Below are positions 1 to 10,600 of a stretch of DNA of 64,000 bases, one piece after another. The DNA lies in NCBI GenBank assembly GCA_963920665.1, contig OY987270.1:14782019-14846018 (forward strand), given 5' to 3'. Source of the stretch: Straminergon stramineum (taxonomy: Eukaryota; Streptophyta; Bryopsida; Hypnales; Calliergonaceae). A program made the position numbers and the translations under genes. Every line of letters begins with the position of its first letter. Within the stretch, counting starts at the first letter, position 1. The notes under the pieces are model-generated. The model was not told where the DNA came from. It made no database searches and was given only the letters and a program-made list of their open reading frames with translations.

Positions 1-466
1 AAGGACAATAAATCCATGAGGTTCTAACCCACTACGATTGTGAGGTAGTACGCTCCATCTTCTTTTAAGTTAGTGTAAACGGGGATCTCTCTAATTGTCA
101 CAAAATTGAAAGTGTTTGGTATTTAAGGTGAAAATACCCAAACCTATCCTTGTATGCATTCCTACACATCAGATTTCCATTACAAAGTGCCTCAAAAGTG
201 TCCTTAAACATGTCCCTATACTTAACAACGAGTGATTGACTGTTGAATTTTTAAAATTTTAATTTTAGATCGAGGTACACAATGGTTTCAATGGCCTTGG
301 GAGCTTCCACTTCAGAAATTCATAGAAATTACTTATCATATTCAATTTTTATTTTTTTTAAATTCATGAGTTTCAATTGTTAATACTACAAAAATATTTT
401 TTTCTAGAGAAAGTTGCTTCCAAATATGTTGAATTGCTTATTTTGACGGTTTTAGGAATTTTCACC
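1..466. other. AT-rich spacer, no gene seen
   Basis: No coding signal is visible. The first ~55 bases (AAGGACAATAAA... to ...GGTAGTACGCTCC) resemble 34383-34435 in the same orientation, so the window probably begins inside an interspersed repeat. Confidence 0.5.
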
Positions 467-1801
467 TCAAGGTAGAAGCACCCAAATGTAACATGAGTTG
501 TTCTCTGACACCTAAATAATGACCTAAATTCAAGTGCAAGTGAACCCAAAGTAGACAGGTGGGGGGCCAAGAAGTGGCCAATCACCCACATGTGATCCAA
601 GCTCATAGTGCATTGCCTTTGGGTGTTTCTGTGCCTATTTTGGTGTTAGTCTAGTGTCCACATTAGGTGCATCTATGAAGTTCTTTCCAATTTTTTTTAA
701 TATTCATACAAGCTTGGAAAAATACTAAACCAGTTTTATGGTTTCTTAGCCCGTCATCGCCACAAGGGACCAAAAGTGTTCTCAAAGAGTTTCAAGTCCA
801 ATTCAAAGTGTTGTAACTTTTGCATTCAATGTAAGAATTCAATAAAACTTGTTGGAAAATTTGCGCACTCTCTTCTAGTTTGTGTGGTAAAATTTTCAAA
901 TCAATCCAAGATGTATTGAGTTTTTGGAAGCCAATCAAAGTTCACTAGTTCTATTTGAGTTCACCAAACTACATTTGATGGCTACAATTTTGGGGGCTTG
1001 TATCTCCTTCATCGAATATTTGTTTTCAATCAAATTTTTGGGGTTATGTTCCCCTTCAAGTCTAGTTCTTGTGTTAGAATTTTCATGTCAATCAAAGTTG
1101 TTTTGAATGTTTGGGAGCAATTCAAAGTTCAAAATCCCAACATTTTTGGAATATAGTGAACTTTGGCAACTTGTTTCTTCTTCATACAATATTCATTTCC
1201 AATACTTTTTTTGGTAAAAGTTGTGCATACTAGTCTAGTTTGTGTGTCTTAAATTTCATATCAATCAAAGAAGTTATGAGTGACAGGGAAGCATTTTAGT
1301 AGAAGGAGGTTCAAGTTTGGATGTGTTTTTTGCAACTTTTCTTGCTATTTTTTGACATTTCAAAGTCATTTTGCACACACAATGAGTCAATTGAATGGTA
1401 TTTTTTTCATCAATGTATTTGTATCTTGGTTTTTAATCACTTTATAGTTTTAATTTTTTTTTTTCATTTGAGTAGGTTTAGAAATCAAAATTTTAGCATC
1501 CTTTTTCAACACTAAAACATTATACTCTTGCAATCTATGTTGCCAAATGACTCCAAATTTATTTCACATCATTAACAACATGTACACTACAAGATTGTAT
1601 GGTTGAGAAACTATAACATAGTGACATTTAGATCTACAACACTTCAAAAGCAATATTGTTTTTGAACCTGTTCGAGCTCTATGCGATGAGGGATTTAACC
1701 ATTTCCTATCACACGCACATCATTTTTCTCTCTACGAGAGCACCCTCAATCAAGATCAAGAGTTTCGGAATAAGTGTCACATTTGGACGCTTCCCCCTTA
1801 G
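467..1801 (+). mobile_element. T-family TTAA element, copy 1, split by a nested F element
   Basis: The outer parts (467-745 and 1699-1801) match the reverse complement of 33967-34361. The ends are inverted: GGTAGAAGCACCCAAATG on the left and CATTTGGACGCTTCCCCC on the right. They are flanked by TCAA and TTAG, decayed forms of TTAA. The middle (746-1698) is an F element inserted later. No reading frame of note is present. The family lacks the CCCCTAAA end of the other TTAA elements, so relatedness rests on the TTAA boundary only. Confidence 0.65.
746..1698 (-). mobile_element. F-family TTAA element, copy 1
   Basis: Bounded by TTAGCCCGTCATCGCC and GCGATGAGGGATTTAA, imperfect inverted ends matching those of the copy at 53339-54568 (TTAACCCCTCACCGCC and GGCGGTGAGGGATTAA). 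The interiors align along their length, for example GTGTTGTAACTTTTGCATTC near 810 and 53393. The internal CTTGCAATCTATG near 1528 is the shared GATTGCAAGAT motif on the other strand. It interrupts the T element; the T copy at 34063-34066 shows the unoccupied site CTAA. Confidence 0.8.
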
Positions 1802-1845
1802 TAAGTGTCTCTACCTTAATAAGTGTCTGCCATTGATAAGTTATA

Positions 1846-1939
1846 CTCTCTCCGTTTGGATATAGTGTATCCATTCCTAGTGCAATCACCACTGAGAATC
1901 ACCACTGAGAATGGATACACTATTTCCAAACGGAGGGAG
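1846..1939. mobile_element. Stowaway MITE (Tc1/mariner type)
   Basis: A 94-bp element with ~31-bp near-perfect terminal inverted repeats beginning CTCYCTCCGTTTGGA and continuing through ATAGTGTATCCATTC. It is flanked by TA at 1844-1845 and 1940-1941. The CTCCCTCCGT terminus and TA duplication are diagnostic of plant Stowaway elements. A short ATCACCACTGAGA tandem duplication lies in the loop near 1886-1910. Confidence 0.95.
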
Positions 1940-1964
1940 TAACTTACAAGGCCAAGTTGGGGAA

Positions 1965-2604
1965 CTGACACTCCGGAAGTGTCTCTCTGCATTCGGAGGA
2001 GTTGCGTGTACGCGGCTTCCCTGAAATCTGTGTCAAAAAAACAAGTTTTAAAATGCATAGCAAGTAAGTTACTGTAGTCGGGTACAGACTGTTTCGGCCA
2101 GCCCAGGAAAGGAGGTGGAAATCTGGAGGAGGAGATTGGATATGATGTCAGCAGAGTCGTGGGTCAAGGAACTGAAGGTATGTACAGTAAAAGGTAAGTT
2201 ACGAGGTCCATACAGTGTTCATTTCAGAGCTGGAATTTAAATTAATGTGGGGAGGTTAAACTTCTTCAAATATTTTTCAGGAAAATTTCTTTTGAAAGAC
2301 GAATGGAAAATTGGCATCTAACCCAAGTCGTTTCATATTTTTCAGAGCTTTGTAGAATTAGTTATGAATTTTTGAAGTTGAAATGCAGTGGTCACTAACA
2401 TCATCCACCTCTTGTAATGTACACCATTTGCACATTGCTAATGCAACAGGAAAGACAAAACGTAATTCTACATTAGAGGACACTTTCAAAGTTTGAATGC
2501 CTTGTGAATTTCTTACCTTACCCAAAATGGCTCCTTGCTATTGGGAACCAATAATTGTGCCCTATTTGCATTCTAATGTAGTTAAAACTATACATAAAGT
2601 CAAA
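1965..2604 (+). repeat. Interspersed repeat R, copy 1, first half
   Basis: Matches 35735-36235 over most of its length, including CAGAGTCGTGGGTCAAG and the lines around ACCTCTTG. The second half continues at 3629-3960 after an A-family insertion. The stretch 2090-2180 is GC-richer and reads like an exon ending at GAAG|GTATGT, but the protein is not recognisable. Confidence 0.65.
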
Positions 2605-3628
2605 TGACCCCCTAAATGTATTTGTCTATGTTTTTACCAAAAATTCTCCAAAACTACCATTTCTAATACAAGTAGCAAATTTTCAGAAAAATACATTTTG
2701 GGATACATGTAACCAGAGGATTTTATAGTACGCTAGTTTGAGAAGTTGTGAAATTTTTTTAGATAAAATACTTTTTGGACATGTGTAACCATAGGATCTT
2801 GTATTATTCAATTTTGAGAAGATGTGAAAAAATTTCATAAATTTTTACCATGTAGATTGCAAGATATTAGTGTTTGAATTGATAAAAAATCCTTTTTTGG
2901 TCCTGCAAAAAAAAGGGTAGCCTACTTCACTTTACATGGTCGCATTTGTATGAAAAAATATCCAAAATGGTGGTACTTGTTGGAATTCATTCTTCAAGGC
3001 AAGTTGGCTATATGCTTGATAATTTTTAGATCATTTGGAATTGTACAACATATAGGGAAAAAAATTAAGTAATAAGAAGTAGAGAATGATTCAAAAATAC
3101 TAAATTGTTAAGAATTTAGTTATGGAATTGAAAAAATGCCAATTCCAATGGTTGTCATGTTGTAATAAACAATCCACACCCACAATTTTTATTTTTTTCC
3201 AAAAATATTGAACATGGAGTTAAATAAAGGATTTCAAAGTTTATCTTAGAGTAGAGATTCAATAACTACCAACAAACTAAAACTCCTCGTAACTTTCAGT
3301 TGATTAATCAAAATGGAATGATTCAAAGCTTTCTATGTATATATAAATCTAGAAAACCAACTTCAAATTTTTGTTTCTTAAAAAAGTGATTTTTTAAGAA
3401 TTTTTTTGAACTACCTAGGTTGCCCACCAAGCAATGAAAATAACATATCATGTAATACCTTTTTAACCATGTAGTCAAAAGTTATGAAAATTGTTGCGCC
3501 TTAAAGCTACTCCTTGGACACATATTTTTTGAAAATTTCAAAGAACAAAATAAAAAAATTCTATTTATAGTGAATTGCCCAACATTGTTATGTTGCCAGG
3601 AAAAACACTTTGGGTGTTTTGGGGTGAA
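2605..3628 (+). mobile_element. A-family TTAA element, copy 1
   Basis: Aligns throughout with the full-length copy at 61506-62457. The left end is decayed (TGACCCCCTAAATG) and the right end reads TTTTGGGGTGAA. It contains GATTGCAAGATATTAG near 2856 and the TTTTTTAACCATGTAG...AAAGTTAT hairpin near 3460. It sits in repeat R; the R copy at 35735-36535 lacks it. Confidence 0.8.
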
Positions 3629-3960
3629 AGTTGAAAGGGATGGAATTAGGATGAATAGTCACCATTGTATAACTTTGAGGAATATCCCATAGATAAAGGT
3701 TCCTTCATTATTCCACCATTTGAAAGGACGCTTTTGAATTACCATAATGATTTTACAAGGAATCCAAATAGAATCCAAAAGGTCATAAATAGTCCTCCCT
3801 AGGGACAATAATGGGAAGCTTAATACTTTCACTTTGACACCCTATAATGAATATTTTTTTATTACTGAAAAAATGAGTTGACTGAAATGCAAATGAAAAA
3901 CTCTCAAATTTGTCGTTCTATTGCAACAAAAAAATCATGAATCAAATCAATCAAAATATT
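3629..3960 (+). repeat. Interspersed repeat R, copy 1, second half
   Basis: Matches 36240-36550 and 63785-64000. Shared text includes AAAGGTTCCTTCATTATTCC, the CTTCCCTAGGGACAAT region (here TCCTCCCTAGGGACAAT) and the AAAATGAGTTGACT tail. It does not code. Confidence 0.65.
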
Positions 3961-4099
3961 TGTAATGACCAAAGAGTCCACAATGACTATACATACCTTC
4001 ATGCTGACTCTCTAGTCTCAATCGAGGCTAAGCAAGTAGACCTCACCAGGACTTCGTCAATAGGACCCAGGGTGTAACAGCTCCGAATTTTTCACCGAG

Positions 4100-4957
4100 G
4101 CTGGTTAATGTACAAATCTCCCCCTACTGTATTGTTCAGTAGAGTGGTTAATTTTCACGCCGAACACAAGGGACCCTGATCCCAAATACAGTATAAACTC
4201 AAATTTCCCAAGTTCTTCTCGGCGGGGAACTGAAATTGGAGCTGGCTCCACCAGGGTCTTCTGCTGTGTCGGTTTTAGTATTAAAGAAATGCAGACACCC
4301 ATGCTTAGATTCGAAGCACTGTACTAATATCCGCGCTGCATGATAGCCGGCCCACGTGATCACTGCGCGTTTTCCGACTTTCGAGAAAGACTTTTTTGTC
4401 CTCTCAACCGCGTCCTTCTTGCACGCATTCACCAGTAGTTTGTTTCTGGAGTGCTTCGCTCGGGGCTTGCTGTGCGGTCGTTTGGGCGACCTGGTGTTTG
4501 CAAAACTTGGTCTCAGTCCTGTAAGTTGTGCCCAGACGAGCTTGATTGTTTGTGTGGAAGTTAATTGGCATACTGTTCCAGAGGGGGGTTGTTTGTTTCA
4601 AGGACCGAGAGCTGTATTCCTGTTTCGACGACGCTGGTTGGTTGGAGTGATTTGCTTCCTGCTGCTGGACGAGCTTGGGAGGGGAGGGTGCAGCGTTTGT
4701 AAGCAGCATCTGCAGCTGCTCGGAGGTGGGGGAGTCTTTGCTTATTTGGATCCGCTATGGAGTGAAACACTTCGATCTGTTCAAGAACACGGGTTTCGAT
4801 TGTCGGTGCGTAAAAAGAATCAGCTTGGAACGGGTCTGCTGACAGTGGCTGCAACGAGGTGCAACGAGGTGCTCCTCTCCTCATGCAAAGAAAGCAACGA
4901 TTTGTTTGGTACCAATTCATTCCTTTCTCATGTGGTTGTAGATTTGGAGACACGAAG
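4100..4957 (+). promoter_or_regulatory. GC-richer, CpG-rich stretch; candidate promoter/5' leader
   Basis: This ~850-bp block is clearly richer in G+C and CpG than its surroundings. It contains a CACGTG G-box (4353-4358), pyrimidine-rich runs and good splice-donor strings (CCT|GTAAGT near 4520, TTT|GTAAGC near 4700). An open frame at 4356-4961 encodes 201 residues with no recognisable domain. One reading is a distal first exon of the receptor gene at 7632, joined by a ~3-kb leader intron with acceptor TTCTATTCTAG at 7582. It could equally be part of an unrelated repeat. Only composition and short signals support it. Confidence 0.35.
4755..4957 (+). repeat. Direct repeat flanking an A element, left copy
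   Basis: About 200 bp (TATGGAGTGAAACACTTCG to the ...GTTGTAGATTTGGAGACA region) that recurs at 5916-6115 on the other side of the A element. The left copy keeps many CpGs. In the right copy the same positions read TG or CA, the pattern expected of decay of methylated cytosines. Confidence 0.8.
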
Positions 4958-5909
4958 ATAACTTCTAAATGTATTTGACTTTGTTTTCATCAGAAACGTT
5001 TCAAAACTGCCATTTCTAGTACACGTACCAAATTTTAGAAAAATTACATTTTTTACACATGTAATTGTAGGATCTTGTAGTAAACTGGTTTGAGAAGATG
5101 TGAAAAAAATTTCAGAAATTTACACCATGTAGATTGCAAGATATGAGCATTTGAATTGTTAAAGGGCCTTTTTTTGGCCCTATAAAAACCCGGGTAGCTA
5201 CACTTCACAAGGTTAGATCATTATGAAAAAATGTCCAAAATGGTTGTAACTCTTTGGATTCATTCTTCAAGTCAAGTTGGTTACATGCTTGAAAATTTTT
5301 AGATCATTTGGAATTGTACAACATTTAGGAAAAAATTAGTAAGTAGAAAGAAATAGAGATTAATTCAAAATACAAAATTGTTAACAATTTACTTATGAAA
5401 TTTGAAAAATGACAATCCCAATGGTTGTAATGTTGTAATAAACAATCTATACCTAATATTTATATTTTTTTTCAAAAATATTGAAAATTGAGTTAAATAA
5501 AAATCTTTAAAGTTTATTTTAGAATGGAGATTTTATAACTACCCTCAAACTACCCACAACTAAAACTCTTCATAACTTTCATCTCATAAATCAAAATGGA
5601 ATGATTAAAAGTTTTTCATATATATATAAATCTAGAAAATCAATTTCAAATTTAAATTCTAAAAAAAGAGATTTTCAAAGAAGTTTTTTTTGTTGCTTGA
5701 ACTAACCACTAAGCAATGAAAACTACACATCATACCATAACTTTTTAACCATGTATTCAAAAGTTATGAAAATTATTGGGCTTTAAAGCTACTCCTTTGG
5801 CACATGTTGTGTGAAAATTTTAAAGAATAAAAACAAATATTCCATTTGTAGTGAGTTGTCCCAAATTGCTATGTTGCCAAAAAATGTCATTTGGTCATTC
5901 ATGGGATAC
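4958..5909 (+). mobile_element. A-family TTAA element, copy 2
   Basis: Aligns throughout with 61506-62457. The ends are decayed (ATAACTTCTAAATG and GGTCATTCATGGGATAC). It contains GATTGCAAGATATGAG near 5133, CCAATGGTTGTAATGTTG near 5425 and the ATAACTTTTTAACCATG...CAAAAGTTAT hairpin near 5740. No coding capacity. Confidence 0.8.
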
Positions 5910-5915
5910 TAGACT

Positions 5916-6115
5916 ATGGAGTGAAATACTTCGATTTGCTCTAGAACACCAGTTCTGATTGTTGCTGTGTTCAAGGAACGAACTTGGAACATGTCTATTG
6001 ACATTGCATGCAACAAAGTTCTCCTTTTTTTTATGCAAAGATTTCCTTATGTAGTAATTTGTTGGTACCAATTCATTCCTTCTTTCTCATGTGGTTGTAG
6101 ATTTGGGGACATAAA
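5916..6115 (+). repeat. Direct repeat flanking an A element, right copy
   Basis: Diverged copy of 4755-4957, shown by GGTACCAATTCATTCCTT and CATGTGGTTGTAGATTTGG in both. CpG sites of the left copy are mostly lost here. Confidence 0.8.
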
Positions 6116-7583
6116 TAAAACATGCTCATTTGGGACATGTCTTTTTTTTATTGAAAAGATTATATTAAGAGATATAAGTTGTATTGTATATAGATGAGTA
6201 GGTTCACTAGAGGTACAAAAGATATACGATAATGTATCCATATTCATATTCTTAATTGGTTAATGACATTTGCATGTATCCATATTTGTGTACCATGTTT
6301 GCATATCTTTTGGGATACATTATAGAACTTGGACACATTAGTTGACATTTTGGAGGTCATAGTACCATTATTTGTGTGTCTTTTCAACTCATTAGCATTT
6401 AGTATGTAATTTATCAAATGCAATTTTTACAATTTAAGAAGAAAACCGTTTGGTAGGGTTAAGTTTGTTTGCTAGAACAATTTCACCATTGGGATTATGG
6501 TGTAAGTGTTTTGTTTTTTTTAAATTCCTAGACTCTCAACTAAATACTTCAACATAAAAAAATTTAATTCAGCATTTGTAGTGCAAATAATTTAAGCTAA
6601 GAAGATTCAAAGCCTTTAAATCTAGATAGACAAGGTGTAAAAGAAACGGTTTGTTGTACTTTAATCACAAATATCATGCAATCCATGTGGTTAAAATTTT
6701 TGAAATTTCTTCAACAAATTCTTATGCTAGTCTACTACGAGATTAGTTTAGATCTGCAAAAATAACAAATTTTAAAGTTCTTTTATACTTTGCAAAAGAA
6801 ATTGCAATTTTGAGTAGAATTTGATGATAAAAAGGCCTTGGGACTTAGGAGTTAAGTAACCACAAGGGGAACTTCAACCTTTTGGGAATCAAAACCACTA
6901 AAGAAAATGATGATTTTAGGCCTTGAGTTTGAGGGTATATATAGAAAAAACTAATTGTTTAAGGCTACTGGATGACCATTATGATGAAGATTTTGTTAGT
7001 TAATCCAATGACTCTTTGGTTTGAGGACAACCTAATAACTCTTTTCTAAATTTATAATAGATTTTTTTCATTATTAGAATTGTAATTACTATCTTTATCT
7101 CATACATTCACCTATTTGTGGAGAAAGAAATTGAAAGATTCAGCCATCCTATTGGGACAAGGTTACCATTATGCCCACTAATAGATAACTTATTTATTCA
7201 TATTTCATAGTAAAATAGATTTTGCATTTTGCATCCAAGATTCATTGAAAGTGACTTGTGTTCTCTTTCTACTTGATATTAACTTCATTGACAAACATGG
7301 AGCATGATAAAAATTTTGTGTGTTAGAATTTTGTAAAATGAATGCTTTTATCAAGCAGCCATTCGGCCAATAGAAGATTTTCGTACCAATTAGGAATTTT
7401 CATGATAAGGAATGTTGCTAGTTACGTATCTATACTTCTCTATAGAATTTGTATGAACTTGTGCACTAATATGAACAAATTCATTTTATATTGAGGTTTA
7501 TAGAAAATTAATTACAATTACATCCTTGAATGCATTCTTTTTGAGTTTCTGGCATGGATGCAATGTTTGTATTCTATTCTAGA
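6116..7583. other. AT-rich region upstream of the receptor gene
   Basis: No coding frame, element ends or repeats were recognised. It presumably contains the proximal promoter of the receptor or a leader intron; the polypyrimidine string TGTATTCTATTCTAG ending at 7582 is a good 3' splice site. Confidence 0.4.
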
Positions 7584-7625
7584 ATGATGTCAGAGTCTAA
7601 AATGATCTTTATGGCAAATGTATAG
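7584..7625 (+). promoter_or_regulatory. Short in-frame upstream ORF before the receptor start
   Basis: ATG at 7584 opens a 13-codon frame (MMSESKMIFMANV) that ends with TAG at 7623-7625, six bases before the receptor ATG and in the same frame. If the leader starts at or before 7583 it would be read first and could lower receptor translation. Whether it is transcribed is unknown. Confidence 0.35.
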
Positions 7626-7631
7626 GTTGCC

Positions 7632-10600
7632 ATGGGGGATCCACTTCTTACTCCAGCATTGGTAGGAGCAGCTGTGAGTTTATTGCTCAATGAGGTGATT
7701 GATGGTGCCAAAGGGGCAATAAGGATCAAAGAGACTTGCAAAGCTCTCAAGGTCAAGGTCGATAAAATTGTTCCTTTGCTCAAGGTTGTTGAGAAAAATT
7801 CAACCAATTGGAAGCATGAGCATTCAAACTGGTTGTTGGAATTCAATACAATACTAATCAATGCTCAAAATATTCTGAAAGAATGTCTCCAGGAGTCCAA
7901 AGGTGGCAAGGTAGTGAGATTGATGAAATTTTGGCAGTGGCGCAAATTACCTTCTTGCTTAAAAGACATTACTGATCAAATTGATGAGGCAAGGTTGAAT
8001 GCAATTCTAGCCACACTTGGTGTTAGTATCCAATCTTCAAACTCAGCTCGAAGGCAATCAAAATCAAAAGTTGATTTTGTAACACAACCAACTCCTCCCT
8101 TGATTGTGGGGGTAGAGAAACCATTTGACAAACTCAAGACATCTATATTGACAAGTCATACAAAAGCCAAACCCACTTTCCTCGGTTTGCAAGGAAGGGG
8201 TGGAGCTGGGAAAACTTTGCTTGCAAGGCAATTGCATAATGATGAAGACATTAGAGCTCTATATGGATCAGAAGGGATCTTGTGGATTACAGTTGGCTTG
8301 GATGCAAGAATATCAGACTTGTACAAAACCATGGGGAAGTTCTTGAATGACGGTATATTTCTAGATGAGTATGCTCATCGCAACCTAGAAGACCAACATA
8401 CCTATTTATGGAATGCATTTGCAAAAAAGAAGATGTTCTTGATTTTAGATGATGTATGGGGAGAACAATGTGATCACCAAGAAATGATGTACTGGTTGAA
8501 TATTGCCTCAGCTCCTGGGTCCACCACTCTCATAACAACCCGAAGCAAAGCAATCCTCTCCAAAGTACATGCTGAAGTGGAAGTGATGTTATTGCTCTCC
8601 GATGAAGATAGTTGGACATTGTTTCGTACTCATGCATTCGAAAGTGGTACTCCTCCATTGAATATTTTAGAAGACTTGGCAAGAGAGGTTTGCAAAGAAT
8701 GCAAGGGTCTTCCATTGGCATTGAAAGTTATTGGTAGTGCAATGTTAGACAAGAATGACATTGCCGAATGGCGTTCTGCCTTATCTGATTTGAAACAATC
8801 CAAACCAATATTGGATTCCAACGTGGATGATGAGTTGTATCATCGTTTACAATTAAGTTACAATGACTTGAAGCACGACATGACAAAGACATGCTTTTTG
8901 TATTGTGCTGCTTTTCCAGAAGACTATGAGATTCCAATTGGACTTTTACACAAGATGTGGATTGCAGAAGGATTATTTGGGGCACTTGATGGAAAGAAAG
9001 CAGAGGATGAAGCCACAAGACATCTTGAAATTCTTGTGAAGCGTTCCATGGTTGATTGGAATCGTAAGGGTGGATACATTGCGGTACATGATATTTTGCG
9101 GGACCTTGCAATATACATTATTGACAATGCAAAGCTAGATGAATGTGCATCCAAATGTTGGTTTCAGTCGGGGAAAGATATGGCATTACTTTCTACAAAG
9201 AGGTCATTAAAGAAGATCCAAAGGATGTCATGTATACAAAGCAACATTTTGGAATGGCCGAACCAACTTCATGCTCCTAACCTTCGAATATGTTTGCTAT
9301 CTGAAATGTCTACTGATAGAAGACGATTGTATATTCCTGAGGCATTCTTCTCAAAGTTACGAGCCTTAAAATATCTCGACATTTCAAGAAATTACTTTGA
9401 TATGAAACTTCCAAAATTGTGTGGATTGAAGGCTTTGGTAGTTTTGAATCTTCAATGGTGTGGATCCTTGAATGAACTTCCGGAGAGCATCGGAGAGTTG
9501 GACAATTTGCAAGAGTTGGATCTTCAAGGATGTTACTCCTTGAAAGTGCTTCCTCAAAACATTGGAGGCTTGAAATGTCTTATAAAGTTAAATCTTCAAA
9601 ACTGTGGGTCCTTGAATGAGCTTCCGGAGAGCATCAGAGAGTTGGACAATCTTCAAGAGTTGGATCTTCAAGGATGTGGATCCTTGAAAGTGCTTCCTGA
9701 AAGAATTGGAGGTTTGAAATGTCTTACAAAGTTGAATCTAGAAGGATGTAAAGCCTTGAATGAGCTTCCAGAGAGCATCGGAGAGTTGGACAATCTTCAA
9801 GACTTGGTTCTTTGGGGATGTGGATCCTTGAAAGTGCTTCCTCAAAGCATAGGATGCTTGAAATGTCTTACACAGTTGGATCTTGAAGGGTGTGGATCCC
9901 TGAGTGAGCTTCCAAAGAGCATCGGAGAGTTGGACACTCTTATTGAGTTGAATCTTTTAGGATGTGAATCCTTGAAAGTACTTCCTCAAAGCATTGGAGG
10001 CTTGCAATGTCTTATAGAGTTAAATCTTCAAAATTGTGGATCCTTGAGTGAGCTTCCGGAGAGCATTGAAGGGTGGAATTCTTTGATGGTTTTAAATCTT
10101 CAGGGATGTGAATCCTTGAAAATTCTCCCTCAAAACATTGTGGGCTTGAAATGTCTTATAAAGTTGAATCTTCAATGGTGTGGATCCTTGAGTGAGCTTC
10201 CGAAGAGCATCGGAGAATTGGATATTCTTCAAGAGTTAGATCTTCAAGGATGTGATTCCTTGAAAGTGCTTCCTCAAAGCATTGGAGGCTTAAAATGTCT
10301 TATAAAGCTGGATCTCGGAGGGTGTGAATCTTTGAGTGAGCTTCCAAAGAGCATCGGAGATTTGGACACCCTTCAAAAATTATTTCTTGGCGGATGTGAA
10401 TCCTTGAAAGTGCTTCCTCAAAGCATTGGAGGTTTGAAATGTCTTACAAAGTTGGATCTTGAAGGTTGTAAAGCCTTGAGTGAGCTTCCGAAGAACATAG
10501 GAGAGTTGAACAATCTTCAAGAGTTGGATCTTCAAAGATGTGAATCCTTGAAAGTACTTCCTCAAAGCATTAGAGGCTTGAAATTTCTTACAGAGTTAAA

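Noticed and set aside
4356..4961. 201-codon + strand frame as a protein gene
   Set aside because: No domain, Leu/Cys/Arg-rich shadow-like composition, overlapping - strand frames of similar length. Better explained as GC-rich leader or promoter DNA.
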